Source of the DNA: Oscillatoriales cyanobacterium
Lineage (GTDB): Bacteria; Cyanobacteriota; Cyanobacteriia; Cyanobacteriales; Microcoleaceae
Assembly: GCA_004293365.1 (NCBI GenBank)
Contig: RDYN01000041.1
Span: 62,001-126,000 of the forward strand
Direction: 5' to 3'
Length of the DNA stretch: 64,000 bases
The position numbers were made by a program, and so were the translations under genes. Numbering within the stretch: the stretch's first letter is position 1; each line of letters starts with the position of its first letter. This document shows, in pieces, positions 53,209-61,463 of the stretch. The notes under the pieces were generated by a model. It ran no database searches. It had not been told where the DNA came from and was given only the letters and a program-made list of their open reading frames with translations.

Positions 53209-53337
53209 ACAGAAGCATTATATTTAAAAGCTAAAGCTAGCTTATCACAGCGATCGAAAATTGCCAATCTCAAATCTCAATTTTGCGATCGGCGTCAAAA
53301 TGATATAATGAAATTTAAAGAACAAAGAGGTTGCAGA

Positions 53338-53553
53338 ATGAATATCAGCAAGCAAGAGTTCTACGTCATTATTGAACGAGATGAAGATGGCTATTATGTC
53401 GGGGAAGTCCCACAGCTAAAAGCCTGTTATAGTCAAGGAGAAACTATTGATGAGTTGATTGCCAATATCAAAGAAGTTATTGCACTTTGCTTAGAAGAAG
53501 AGGGTGATGAAAAATTACCTGAATTTGTAGGCATTCAAAGGGTGATGATTTAA
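53338..53553 (+). CDS. hicB: HicB-family antitoxin
   Basis: 71 residues from ATG 53338 with AGAGG seven bases upstream; a start at 53308 is in frame but has no binding site. The single HicB half-fold is clear: FYVIIERDEDGYYVGEVPQLKACYSQGETIDELIANIKEVIALCLEE. No C-terminal DNA-binding domain is visible, so this is the short form. It neutralises the HicA toxin coded next, with which it overlaps by one base in TAATG. Order antitoxin-toxin is the reverse of the classical hicAB order but common in cyanobacteria. Confidence 0.9.
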   Translation: MNISKQEFYVIIERDEDGYYVGEVPQLKACYSQGETIDELIANIKEVIALCLEEEGDEKLPEFVGIQRVMI

Positions 53554-53780
53554 TGCCAAAACTACCAGCTTTAACAGGAAATACAGTTATTAGCGCCCTA
53601 GAAAATGTAGGCTTTCAGGTGATCCGACAAAAGGGCAGTCATGTGCGAATAATCCATGCAGATGGACGGGTTGTAACGATTCCTGTCCATGCTGGCAAAA
53701 CCATAGGTAGAGGTTTACTCCGCAAGATACTGCGGGATGCAGAACTCACAAGGGAAGAGTTCATAGCACTACTCGAATGA
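53553..53780 (+). CDS. hicA: HicA-family mRNA interferase toxin
   Basis: 75 residues. Core motif VISALENVGFQVIRQKGSHVRIIHADGRVVTIPVHAGKTIGRGLLRKIL, a double-stranded-RNA-binding-like fold with the catalytic His in GSHVR. HicA cuts mRNA when freed from HicB. The ATG overlaps the hicB stop; its own stop TGA overlaps the ATG at 53777 of the next frame, so translation of the following methyltransferase may be coupled. Confidence 0.92.
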   Translation: MPKLPALTGNTVISALENVGFQVIRQKGSHVRIIHADGRVVTIPVHAGKTIGRGLLRKILRDAELTREEFIALLE

Positions 53781-53815
53781 TTTTGTTTAGCTTGATTAAG
53801 TTTCTCATAAAAATT

Positions 53816-55030
53816 ATGACAGTTCAACAATCAGATATTAACGACAGCAACCCGGAACTCTGCGCTTTAATCAGCGAAAGAATTGTCGCAAGTCCCCAGC
53901 AGCGCATTACTTTTGCGGAATATATGGATTTGGCACTCTATCACCCGCAGTATGGTTATTATAATGGCGATCGACCTAACATCGGCAAACAAGGCGACTT
54001 TATCACATCACCTCATTGGAGCGCTGATTTTGCCCAAGTGTTGGGCGAGCAATTTGTAGAAATGTGGCAAATTCTCGGCAAACCTGATCCTTTTACTATA
54101 GTAGAAATGGGTGCGGGGCGGGGAACCTTTGCCGCACATTTACTGCAATACCTGCAACGACAATATCCCGATCTATTTAAACTCTTAGAATACATTATTG
54201 TTGAAATTTCCCCTGTACAGAAAGCGGTGCAGCAGCAAAAATTAGCTGAATTTAAAATAGTCAAGTGGTGCAATTGGGATGAAATAGCTAATAACTCGAT
54301 TGTCGGCTGCTTCTTTTCTAATGAGTTAGTGGATGCTTTACCAGTGCATCAATTTATCGTCGAAGAAGGGGAAATCAGGGAAATCTACGTTACCGAAGCC
54401 GCAGAAAAAAACGAACAATCGGGAAGCAAGTTTATTGAAGTAGTAGGGGAACTTTCAAATCCTAAGATTGCCGAATATTTTAATTTAGTTGGAATTGATT
54501 TATCGGCGACTGTCTATGCGGATGGTTATCGCAGTGAAGTTAATTTAGCAGCTTTAGATTGGATAAAAACAGTTGCAGAAAAATTGCAGCGCGGTTATGT
54601 GTTAACAATTGATTACGGCCATCCGGCGCACCGATATTACAATCCGAGACGCACGGAAGGAACGCTACAATGTTATTATCGCCACCGCTATCACAGCAAT
54701 CCTTATATTAATGTGGGGTGGCAAGATTTAACGGCCCACGCTGATTTTACCGCGCTGGAAAAACAAGGTTACTTGTGCGGTTTGGAGATGATGGGTTTTA
54801 CTCAGCAGGCTTGGTTTTTGATGGTGTTGGGTGTGGGCGATAGAATTGCTTCTTTATCTGCAAATGATTCACAAGTATTGGATTTGGCAACCTTTTTGCG
54901 GAAGCGGGAAGCGCTGTATCAATTGATCGATCCGATGGGTTTGGGAGGTTTTGGGGTTTTGGTGCAGTGTAAGGGGTTGAGTGAGGGAGAGAAAGGGGAA
55001 AAGCTTAAGGGCTTGAAAGTGCCAGATTGA
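53816..55030 (+). CDS. MidA/NDUFAF7-type SAM-dependent methyltransferase
   Basis: 404 residues from ATG 53816 (MTVQQSD); an upstream ATG at 53777 overlaps the hicA stop and would add a short hydrophobic start. Family blocks: RITFAEYMDLALYHPQYGYY near the N-terminus, IGKQGDFITSPHWSADFAQVLGEQ, the SAM motif IVEMGAGRGTFAAHLLQYL, IVGCFFSNELVDALPVHQF and VLTIDYGHPAHRYYNPRRTEGTLQCYYRH. In mitochondria NDUFAF7 dimethylates an arginine of NDUFS2, the homologue of NdhH, during complex I assembly; ndhH lies 1.4 kb upstream. Whether the cyanobacterial protein does the same is not shown. Confidence 0.88.
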   Translation: MTVQQSDINDSNPELCALISERIVASPQQRITFAEYMDLALYHPQYGYYNGDRPNIGKQGDFITSPHWSADFAQVLGEQFVEMWQILGKPDPFTIVEMGAGRGTFAAHLLQYLQRQYPDLFKLLEYIIVEISPVQKAVQQQKLAEFKIVKWCNWDEIANNSIVGCFFSNELVDALPVHQFIVEEGEIREIYVTEAAEKNEQSGSKFIEVVGELSNPKIAEYFNLVGIDLSATVYADGYRSEVNLAALDWIKTVAEKLQRGYVLTIDYGHPAHRYYNPRRTEGTLQCYYRHRYHSNPYINVGWQDLTAHADFTALEKQGYLCGLEMMGFTQQAWFLMVLGVGDRIASLSANDSQVLDLATFLRKREALYQLIDPMGLGGFGVLVQCKGLSEGEKGEKLKGLKVPD

Positions 55031-55197
55031 TTATTTAGATTAGTTTTCCAAGTTGAGATTTAGACTTAATTTGGTTCTAATATTCTTGATTTACAGTCAA
55101 CTAATGCTGTTTGAGAATTGTCGGAAAATCGACCTTAACAACCCCGAAACAACGTTAAAAAGCTTCTCCAAGTCCTCAGCTTGTTGCTGAGTAATTT

Positions 55198-55803
55198 CTA
55201 GTGGATGGCAAGGCCGTATTTCTGTGCGGAATCAAGAGAAACGTCTGGAAGGTGGAGCAGCAGTTCATCCCATGTACTGTGATTTTGTAAAGCCTCTACA
55301 ACTACTCGCAGCGGCTCAGATAAAATGGTTTGAAAGTCTGCTTCTTCTGGAAACTGAATTTTAAATGCTAATTGCTCTTGAGGAGGTGTGAATTGAGCGT
55401 TAACATTCTCGCGATTTCCTCTTGCATCAACGCGATACCAGCCTATTTCTGGCAAGTAAACTGCATTGAAACCGTGCAAGGTATAGGGCGCACCTTTGTC
55501 ATCAAAGCTCAATCTTTGGTAGCAAAAACCTGCCGGGATGTTGTTAGCGCGCAGCAATGCTGCTAATAGGTGACTTTTGGCAAAGCAATAACCTGTTTTG
55601 TGCTTTAATACATCGGATGCGCGACAGGTGACGGGATTCATCTGATAGTCGTAGCTGTGGCGAATTTCGTCTCGAACCCACTCAAAACTAGATTGGGCGA
55701 TCGCCTCTGATGTATGATGTTGTGATGCTATCTGCTGCGCGAGTGCTAAAATTGCGGGATGATCGCGATCGATAATGTCAGTCGCTGCTAAATACTTGTC
55801 CAT
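55198..55803 (-). CDS. Transglutaminase-like cysteine protease-fold protein
   Basis: 201 residues from ATG 55803; the frame to 55815 begins with TTG, and a duplicated fragment nearby (56508-56600) shares the ATG, which supports this start. The catalytic triad is visible: Cys in KTGYCFAKSHLLAALLRA (about residue 73), His in YTLHGFNAVYL and Asp in WYRVDARG. This is the transglutaminase/protease fold (PF01841). In bacteria such proteins often act as proteases or amidases; the substrate here is unknown. No signal peptide. Its 3' end lies 170 bases from the methyltransferase, convergent. Confidence 0.85.
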   Translation of the reverse strand: MDKYLAATDIIDRDHPAILALAQQIASQHHTSEAIAQSSFEWVRDEIRHSYDYQMNPVTCRASDVLKHKTGYCFAKSHLLAALLRANNIPAGFCYQRLSFDDKGAPYTLHGFNAVYLPEIGWYRVDARGNRENVNAQFTPPQEQLAFKIQFPEEADFQTILSEPLRVVVEALQNHSTWDELLLHLPDVSLDSAQKYGLAIH

Positions 55804-55854
55804 AGCGATCGCCAAAATAGATAATAACTTGGGTTAATTCTATTCTAGTAAATA

Positions 55855-56406
55855 TCACGTGCTGACGATCGCGCTTACCGACACAGCCACATCGGGAAAC
55901 GCTAGCGGGTTAACGATTCCTGCGGTTAGCGTCAACTTGAAAGCGTAATCTCCATCAAGAGGATCTCGAAATACTATGAGGTGTCTTCTTTTGAGGTTAA
56001 CCACCCAGTATTCGGGGATTCCCACTTCCGCGTAGATTTTCGTTTTCGTCTCCAAGTCTTTAACGAGAGTGGAATCTGAGTATTCAATCAGCCAGAAAAT
56101 GTTTTCGGGATAGGGGTGATGTTCGAGATATGTGCGGCCCAATCGCTGTACGATCGCAATATCCGGTTCTGGTTCCGAGTCGTTAGGGAGTGTAATCGGC
56201 TTGGCTGAACGGATGGTAGCGCGATCGCCCAAGAGCCGGATCAGATATTCTCCTGCTTCGCTGCTAAAATAGGCGTGGGGTTCCCCTTCTGGCGACATTT
56301 CAACAACTTCTCCCTTCAGCAGTTCCACGCGCCGATTTTCCAAGATGCGCGAGGAGATCATTTGGTGGTATTCGTCGATCGACCATTTAACTGCAATTAC
56401 GCTCAT
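55855..56406 (-). CDS. Uma2-type PD-(D/E)XK nuclease-like protein
   Basis: 183 residues from ATG 56406. Typical Uma2 order: WSIDEYHQMISSRILENRRVELLKGEVVEMSPEGEPHA, SEPEPDIAIVQ with the core Asp, FWLIEYSDSTLVKDLETKTKIYAEVGIPEYWVVNLKRRHLIVF with the Glu and the downstream strand. Function is unproven for the family. It stands between the transglutaminase gene and a duplicated fragment of that gene's 5' end, so the duplication spans this Uma2 gene. Confidence 0.88.
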   Translation of the reverse strand: MSVIAVKWSIDEYHQMISSRILENRRVELLKGEVVEMSPEGEPHAYFSSEAGEYLIRLLGDRATIRSAKPITLPNDSEPEPDIAIVQRLGRTYLEHHPYPENIFWLIEYSDSTLVKDLETKTKIYAEVGIPEYWVVNLKRRHLIVFRDPLDGDYAFKLTLTAGIVNPLAFPDVAVSVSAIVST

Positions 56407-56507
56407 GGCGATGGTTTTTGATGGCTGGTCTGAGTTTACATTGTAGGCGATCGATCTCAGATTTGAAAATAAACCTTTGCTTCGCCTCTCATAATTCCTG
56501 TGACGAT

Positions 56508-56600
56508 TGTATGATGTTGTGATGCTATCTGCTGCGCGAGTCCTAAAATTGCGGGATGATCGCGATCGATAATTTCAGTGGCTGCTAAATAGGTTTTCAT
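56508..56600 (-). pseudogene. Duplicated 5' fragment of the transglutaminase gene
   Basis: Reading from ATG 56600 gives MKTYLAATEIIDRDHPAILG then LAQQIASQHHT, nearly identical to the first 30 residues of the transglutaminase at 55803 (MDKYLAATDIIDRDHPAILA). Identity stops at about 56508, where the sequence becomes unrelated. So this is a truncated copy produced by a local duplication or recombination around the Uma2 gene. Confidence 0.85.
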
Positions 56601-56623
56601 TTCTGGAATCATTTTTGATACTT

Positions 56624-57130
56624 CTACTGCCTGATAAGTGCTATAATGCTATCATAAACTTCATAATTTTCTGAATCGAAGCAGCAAAAAGTTATGTTTT
56701 GAGGAGCGCCATTCTTTTGCATTTCTTCGTAGCATATCTTAACTGCAATCTCACCTGCTAAATCCTTGGGATATTTGTAAATACCGGTGCTAATGCAAGG
56801 AAATGCGATACTCTCGAACTTTTGCTCGATCGCGATTTCCATGCAGTTGTGGTAACATCGGGCTAAGAGTTCGGGTTCTCCGCAGGATCCTCCCCGCCAT
56901 ACGGGGCCTACGGTGTGGATGATGAAGCGTGCGGGTAAGCGATATCCTTTTGTGAGTTTAGCATCCCCGGTTTTGCATCCTCGGAGCGATCGGCATTCGT
57001 CAAGAAGTTCCGGGCCTGCTGCTTTGTGGATTGCGCCATCTACTCCACCACCTCCCAACAAACTGGTATTTGCAGCATTGACGATCGCATCTACTTTCAG
57101 TTGTGTGATGTTGCCTAAAATAACTTGCAT
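56624..57130 (-). CDS. Macro-domain ADP-ribose hydrolase (YmdB-like)
   Basis: 168 residues from ATG 57130. Macro-domain signatures: ITQLKVDAIVNAANTSLLGGGGVDGAIHKAAGPELLDECR with the ADP-ribose-binding NAAN and GGGGVDGAIH loops, FIIHTVGPVW, and FPCISTGIYKYPKDLAGEIAV. These enzymes remove acetyl or ADP-ribose groups, for example from O-acetyl-ADP-ribose. The whole protein is one domain of normal length. It is the first gene of no evident operon; no ADP-ribosyltransferase gene is nearby. Confidence 0.93.
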   Translation of the reverse strand: MQVILGNITQLKVDAIVNAANTSLLGGGGVDGAIHKAAGPELLDECRSLRGCKTGDAKLTKGYRLPARFIIHTVGPVWRGGSCGEPELLARCYHNCMEIAIEQKFESIAFPCISTGIYKYPKDLAGEIAVKICYEEMQKNGAPQNITFCCFDSENYEVYDSIIALIRQ

Positions 57131-57215
57131 AAAATTAATTAATCTTTAAAATTCCATACCTATAATGATACAGATACAGTGCGGGCGATCGCCAACTGAA
57201 CAATTTGCGATCGCA

Positions 57216-58073
57216 TCAAATCCCAGATTCAGTAAAAGCTCGATTCAAATCGTCAATTAATCCCAATTGTTGCGCCCACTCTGTTAAGTAACCGCGCTCC
57301 AAATGCTCAGCTTGGACTTTCAGAATTCCCAAAACATCATTCCATTGTTTTTGAGACTGAGACTGTTGCCGCCCGAGCTGTTTTGCCAATACAATATCTT
57401 CAGGAGCAGCTATCCAGAACTGTTCTACACCAGCTTCGTCAAGGGCTTCTAATCGCCGTCTTATCATTTTTGAGCGATCGAATTCAGTATTAGAATTCAG
57501 CACGATATCAGCGTTCAATACAGAAGTCATGTGAGTGACGCTCAACACCATGCCTCTGCCCTCTTGAATATCTTCTACCGAACCCGGAGGGCAATAAAAA
57601 CCAGCGGTTTGTAGTGCTGCAACTAATTGTAAAATATTATCCCGGATCAATTCAATTACTAAATCTAAATCGCGTGTTGTTCTAGGGTCGCCATAGACGG
57701 AAGCGGCAACTCCTCCTGTAATATAGTAAGAAATACCTAATGTTTGAAAAATTGGGTGCAACAGTCTAGCTATTTCGCTGGGGTCTTGCGTCCACATAGA
57801 TGGGTCACTGGTGGGGGTTAAAATTGGCTGCCATTTGCTACGCAAGATCGATCGGGCAAATCGCTCTTGGTAGGTTGACGGGCAAGCTTTTTTCATCCCG
57901 CGCAAGCTAACAGTTTTTGCCCAACGATTTAATTTTGCCGCCATTTGCGATCGTTGAGAATTGGTGAGTTGCCGCAGTTGGTAGAAATCAATTGCATCAG
58001 CTTCAGGGGTTTTATCATCTGACTGGGCGCGGTATCCAGGTTTGATGGATATTTTTGGTATGGATGGAATCAT
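57216..58073 (-). CDS. Nucleotidyltransferase-fold protein (AbiEii-like)
   Basis: 285 residues from ATG 58073. The central part, ISYYITGGVAASVYGDPRTTRDLDLVIEL (about 117-145), holds the GG...(G)xRxTxDLDL pattern of the minimal nucleotidyltransferase superfamily, with two aspartates that would bind metal, and later ADIVLNSNTEFDRS and WIAAPEDIVLAKQLG match proteins related to AbiEii toxins. The N-terminal 100 residues (SISIKPGYRAQSDDKTPEADAIDFYQLRQLTN) do not resemble a known domain. No AbiEi partner is adjacent; it may be a solitary housekeeping or defence enzyme. Target unknown. Confidence 0.7.
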   Translation of the reverse strand: MIPSIPKISIKPGYRAQSDDKTPEADAIDFYQLRQLTNSQRSQMAAKLNRWAKTVSLRGMKKACPSTYQERFARSILRSKWQPILTPTSDPSMWTQDPSEIARLLHPIFQTLGISYYITGGVAASVYGDPRTTRDLDLVIELIRDNILQLVAALQTAGFYCPPGSVEDIQEGRGMVLSVTHMTSVLNADIVLNSNTEFDRSKMIRRRLEALDEAGVEQFWIAAPEDIVLAKQLGRQQSQSQKQWNDVLGILKVQAEHLERGYLTEWAQQLGLIDDLNRAFTESGI

Positions 58074-58133
58074 TTTGCTTGTTGATTTCGCTAATTCTCG
58101 ATCAATTCCACAGTTGGGACAAATCGACGAGTG

Positions 58134-58523
58134 CTATTGATTTACCAGTCCTCGCAATTCTTTAATATCGATGTGGATTCCTTGACGCTTCAGATATTGG
58201 CTCAAGTTGATCTGGATGAATAAATCTTTAAGTTCTTCAGCAATCTCTGGAGGGGGATTGCCAGATAACGCGGTTGCAATTAGACGTTCTGCCATTCGTA
58301 ATTCGCCACATTCAATCGCTAAAGATGCTGCGCTGCGGTGAAGCACAGAACGAGTGGGTTCAGCATCAAGGGTGCTAGCAATTAAGGCGGCCGCCTGAGT
58401 TTCTTGCTCAAAGGCTTGGCGCGTGAATTGTGCAGCCAACTCCAACGCACCTCTTAAGCGGGCGACTGCCGCTGCTTCGGCTAAATCCATTGCTTGTTGG
58501 TGGAGCGATTGAATCTGGCTCAT
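58134..58523 (-). CDS. Small helical protein of unknown function
   Basis: 129 residues from ATG 58523. Alanine- and glutamine-rich helices (LHQQAMDLAEAAAVARLRGALELAAQFTRQAFEQETQAAALI, then RSAASLAIECGELRMAERLIATALSG) look like TPR-type helical hairpins; the ending ELRGLVNQ is unremarkable. Its ATG overlaps the stop of the broken gene upstream by four bases (ATGA), so it was once translated together with it. Family not recognised. The conserved reading frame suggests it still is a gene. Confidence 0.65.
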   Translation of the reverse strand: MSQIQSLHQQAMDLAEAAAVARLRGALELAAQFTRQAFEQETQAAALIASTLDAEPTRSVLHRSAASLAIECGELRMAERLIATALSGNPPPEIAEELKDLFIQINLSQYLKRQGIHIDIKELRGLVNQ

Positions 58524-59171
58524 TGGAGTACGGTTCCTTCAGGATTTTGCTTTGCACCAATAATAGAAATCGGTCGGCTGAACTCTACTACAATGATATA
58601 CGCTGGCAAGCCTTGTGCGTCTGAGGTGCGGGTTTGTTCCGTTTTCAGCTTTACTCTAGCATTGATTTGACTTCGATCGCCTTTGCGAATTCCAGAAACC
58701 TCTAGGCGCGCCATTCGCTCAAATGGCAGTGTGGTAGCTGAATTTTGACTTCCGGCGTTGCTTAATCGGGGGATGAAAAAGAACCAGGCAAAAATCCAAA
58801 AGCTTTGTGAACAATGGTTTTTAGGATTTGCATATTTAGCCCTTCATACTTCCAGTTCCTTTACGAGAGCGTTCAATGACTGTGAGATTTGTTAATTGCA
58901 GAATTAACAGGAATGCGATTCCATAAGCAGCCTGCTCGGTAGTATATTCTTCGTCATTCCAACATCGTCGGGTTTGCTCGGTGACTGGCTGCCAATCTAA
59001 GTTTTATGTGGCAGAAAATTCTCCCTCAACTTTAAGTGTTACTCCTGGTTGGTGAGCTTCATCGGTTAGACAAATCGCACCTGCTTCTGCGATCGCGGCT
59101 CCAAAGGCAGGTGTAATCGCAGGGAGTCCCTGGCTAAGGCTTTGTAAGTTTAAGATTTGAATCTGGCTCAA
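58520..59171 (-). pseudogene. Broken gene of a cyanobacterial unknown family
   Basis: Three pieces read in order on the minus strand. From TTG 59171: LSQIQILNLQSLSQGLPAIT, FGAAIAEAGAICLTDEAHQP and GVTLKVEGEFSAT, then a TAA stop near 59005; the same frame continues NLDWQPVTEQTRRCWNDEEY and AYGIAFLLILQLTNLTVIERSRKGTG until another stop near 58830; after a frame change comes LPFERMARLEVSGIRKGDRS and INARVKLKTEQTRTSD to the stop at 58520. The last 64 codons (ATG 58714) remain open. I recall intact cyanobacterial proteins with these blocks in one frame, usually beside a TPR-like gene, so this copy carries at least one nonsense change and one frameshift. Confidence 0.7.
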
Positions 59172-59589
59172 AGCGGCGTTGCTCTATGGAAACTAGATAT
59201 TCAATTCTACTCTCAGTTGCGACAATTTGAGTCGATCGCCACTATTTTTCCACAGTAGGGTAATTGAATCTACTTACGCAGCAAAACTATTAACAAGTCT
59301 AACTGTCGGTCTGTCTGCACTTGTGGGCGATCGCAAATAACTTCCAGGTAGCGTCGCAACTGCTACAGTATTTCCCAACAAATCGAAAAACTAAATGATT
59401 AAGAAAATAGTCAATTTGACTCATCTCATCTAGATTAATCTATTTTTATGCTATCGTCTGATTTGATTAAAGAGTAGCTCACCGACTTGTGCTACCGTCT
59501 AGGGGTTGCGATTGGCTTCCCTGGTGTCGCAGGCGATCGCGAGCCAGAAAAAATCCCATCATCTTATCCCACATTCCCCATCCTCAATC
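59172..59589. other. 418-base spacer before the radical SAM gene
   Basis: No gene seen apart from a direct repeat copy at 59325-59376. The radical SAM open frame can be extended to a TTG at 59506, without support. Confidence 0.5.
59325..59376. repeat. Direct repeat (GGGCGATCGCAAATAACTTCC...), copy 1
   Basis: 52 bases identical except for one base to 61344-61395, and sharing 26 bases with 62169-62194. Same orientation in all three. Confidence 0.9.
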
Positions 59590-61143
59590 ATGATAGCTAA
59601 AAACTCTCCCACAATTGGACTGATTGAACCTCCAGCAACGGGACTCTATGATGCAGAAGGTAAAAATTGGACTTCTTTATATAGACATCGTTCCTTAATC
59701 AGCAAGCAAGTTTTGATTCCTGACTTGCAAGCAGGAGGATTTGATGCCCGATTGGTCAACCTCAGAGATGACAATTATAGTGAAGAATTTGGGGAGATTG
59801 TCTGGAAAGGGATGACCCTGCGGAAAACTTACGTTGGGGGCAAAATTGCTGCCCTAGATCCCCATGCCTTCGATGCTTGGGGCATTACAGTGAATTTCTC
59901 CCAAGACCGTCAAGTCACTTGTATGGTGATTGAGCATCTGGCTAAGGGAGATCGTCCCATTGTCGTTGGTGGGTCGGATGCTTTCGCTGAACCGCACCAC
60001 TACTTGAAGGCCGGCGCAGCAGCAGTCGTTCAGGATAAATCCGGGGCAGCGAATTGGGCTATTTTTGACTATGTACTGGGAAAAACCCCACGAGAAGAAC
60101 TCACGGGTGTCATTCTCGCAGATGGTAGACAGTATCCCAGGAAGGCTAAAGCCAAAAGCCCAGAGGAGTGGGCACTACCATCGGTGGAAGTGGCGCGGGA
60201 GTGTTTAGGGACACTGCCCAATGTCCAGGGAACTGTTCCAGTAGGTTCGTTGGTAGCTGACATTGGTTGCGATCGCACCTGTGATTTTTGCATGACACCC
60301 ACCTACGGCACTGGCTTTCGGAGAATGTCTCCTGAAACATCCCTCAAATGGTTGGCGATTCAGAAAGAAGCGGGGGCTCGATCGATCAATATCGGTTCCG
60401 ATCAATTCCTAGCCCGTGGACTCTTTCCTGAGGGGCGACAAGAGATCCTCGACATTACCAATGGTGCGCGGGAGATGGGAATAACTCTGATGTGGCCCAA
60501 TGGTTTAGAACTGAGGAAAACAACTCTGGGAGCTGGGCGTAACTATGAAAGCAGCGACCTCAGACCTGACGAAGAACTGATTGAAGCACTGTTTGGCTGG
60601 GACGGCAAAGTCGGTTGTCCTTTGGCTTATATCCCTGCCGAACGTCCCGTTTTTGGACGAGAAGCTTACAAGAAGCTCCTTCCTTGGCAAGAGCATTGTA
60701 CCTTGATGAAATCTGTGGTCAGAACTGGTGTACCTGTGATTGCTTATGGCATCATTATCGGGCTACCCGATGATGACCATGAGGACTTGTTACTTCTTGA
60801 GGAAGCCATCTCAGAATTGGTCGATGAACTGGTAGAGATTAACCCGCAATTGGAATTTCAGACTTCGTGCTACAGCATTATTCCCTTGCCCGGAACTCCG
60901 CAATCTTATGACTTACGGAAATCAGGAATGCTACAGTTTGAAGACCCCTGTCTTTGGGGGGTATGGACAACGACTTCCAATACTAAGCACCTTACCTACG
61001 AGCAGGTTTCCGATTGGCAAATTCGTCTATCTAAGATTCGGAAATCTCCGTCTGAATTTACCAACTATAACGGCGAATATTCAGCGATGGTTAGTGACGC
61101 TTCCTCCGACGACTCAAAGGTTGTGTTGGCAAATTTGAACTAA
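59590..61143 (+). CDS. B12-binding-domain radical SAM protein
   Basis: 517 residues from ATG 59590 (MIAKNSPTIGLIEPP); the longer frame starts with TTG. The N-terminal half (about 1-180) resembles a B12-binding Rossmann fold (VVGGSDAFAEPHHYLKAGAAAVV). The radical SAM domain starts at VADIGCDRTCDFCMTPTYG, whose CX3CX2C cysteines bind the 4Fe-4S cluster, followed by SINIGSDQFLARGLF, VIAYGIIIGLPDDDHEDLLLLEEAI and CYSIIPLPGTP. Reaction unknown; related proteins methylate unactivated carbons or act in natural-product pathways. The gene sits between two 52-base direct repeats and has no neighbouring pathway genes, which suggests arrival as a unit. Confidence 0.85.
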   Translation: MIAKNSPTIGLIEPPATGLYDAEGKNWTSLYRHRSLISKQVLIPDLQAGGFDARLVNLRDDNYSEEFGEIVWKGMTLRKTYVGGKIAALDPHAFDAWGITVNFSQDRQVTCMVIEHLAKGDRPIVVGGSDAFAEPHHYLKAGAAAVVQDKSGAANWAIFDYVLGKTPREELTGVILADGRQYPRKAKAKSPEEWALPSVEVARECLGTLPNVQGTVPVGSLVADIGCDRTCDFCMTPTYGTGFRRMSPETSLKWLAIQKEAGARSINIGSDQFLARGLFPEGRQEILDITNGAREMGITLMWPNGLELRKTTLGAGRNYESSDLRPDEELIEALFGWDGKVGCPLAYIPAERPVFGREAYKKLLPWQEHCTLMKSVVRTGVPVIAYGIIIGLPDDDHEDLLLLEEAISELVDELVEINPQLEFQTSCYSIIPLPGTPQSYDLRKSGMLQFEDPCLWGVWTTTSNTKHLTYEQVSDWQIRLSKIRKSPSEFTNYNGEYSAMVSDASSDDSKVVLANLN

Positions 61144-61277
61144 ACACCGCTCGTGGGAGATTACATCGGCGAATTTGCGAGCGAGGATCAAGAAAATGAA
61201 GAGGAATCTGAGGTATAATCAATGCCTTTTTGACGCTTAGCAGAACGCTCGATTTCCCAATGTACAAGCGATCGCCC

Positions 61278-61326
61278 AAAACCCGGTTTCTCGGATGGTG
61301 TAGCGGGTTTCAGAAACCGGGTTTCT
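61278..61326. repeat. REP-like GAAACCGGGTTTC pair
   Basis: AAAACCCGGTTTCT at 61278 and CAGAAACCGGGTTTCT at 61311, separated by CGGATGGTGTAGCGGGTTT. Seventeen bases later the second copy of the direct repeat begins. Confidence 0.8.
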
Positions 61327-61343
61327 GTGACAATTCAAATTGC

Positions 61344-61395
61344 GGGCGATCGCAAATAACTTCCAGGTAGCGTCGCAACTGCTACAGTGTTTCCC
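61344..61395. repeat. Direct repeat, copy 2
   Basis: 52 bases, one mismatch to copy 1. It lies 200 bases after the radical SAM gene and 68 before the racemase start. Confidence 0.9.
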
Positions 61396-61463
61396 TCGAT
61401 CTTAAGTTGCGGTAATCTAGAATGATTGTAGAGCCGCTCGTTTGAGTCATTTGAGGAGCCACC

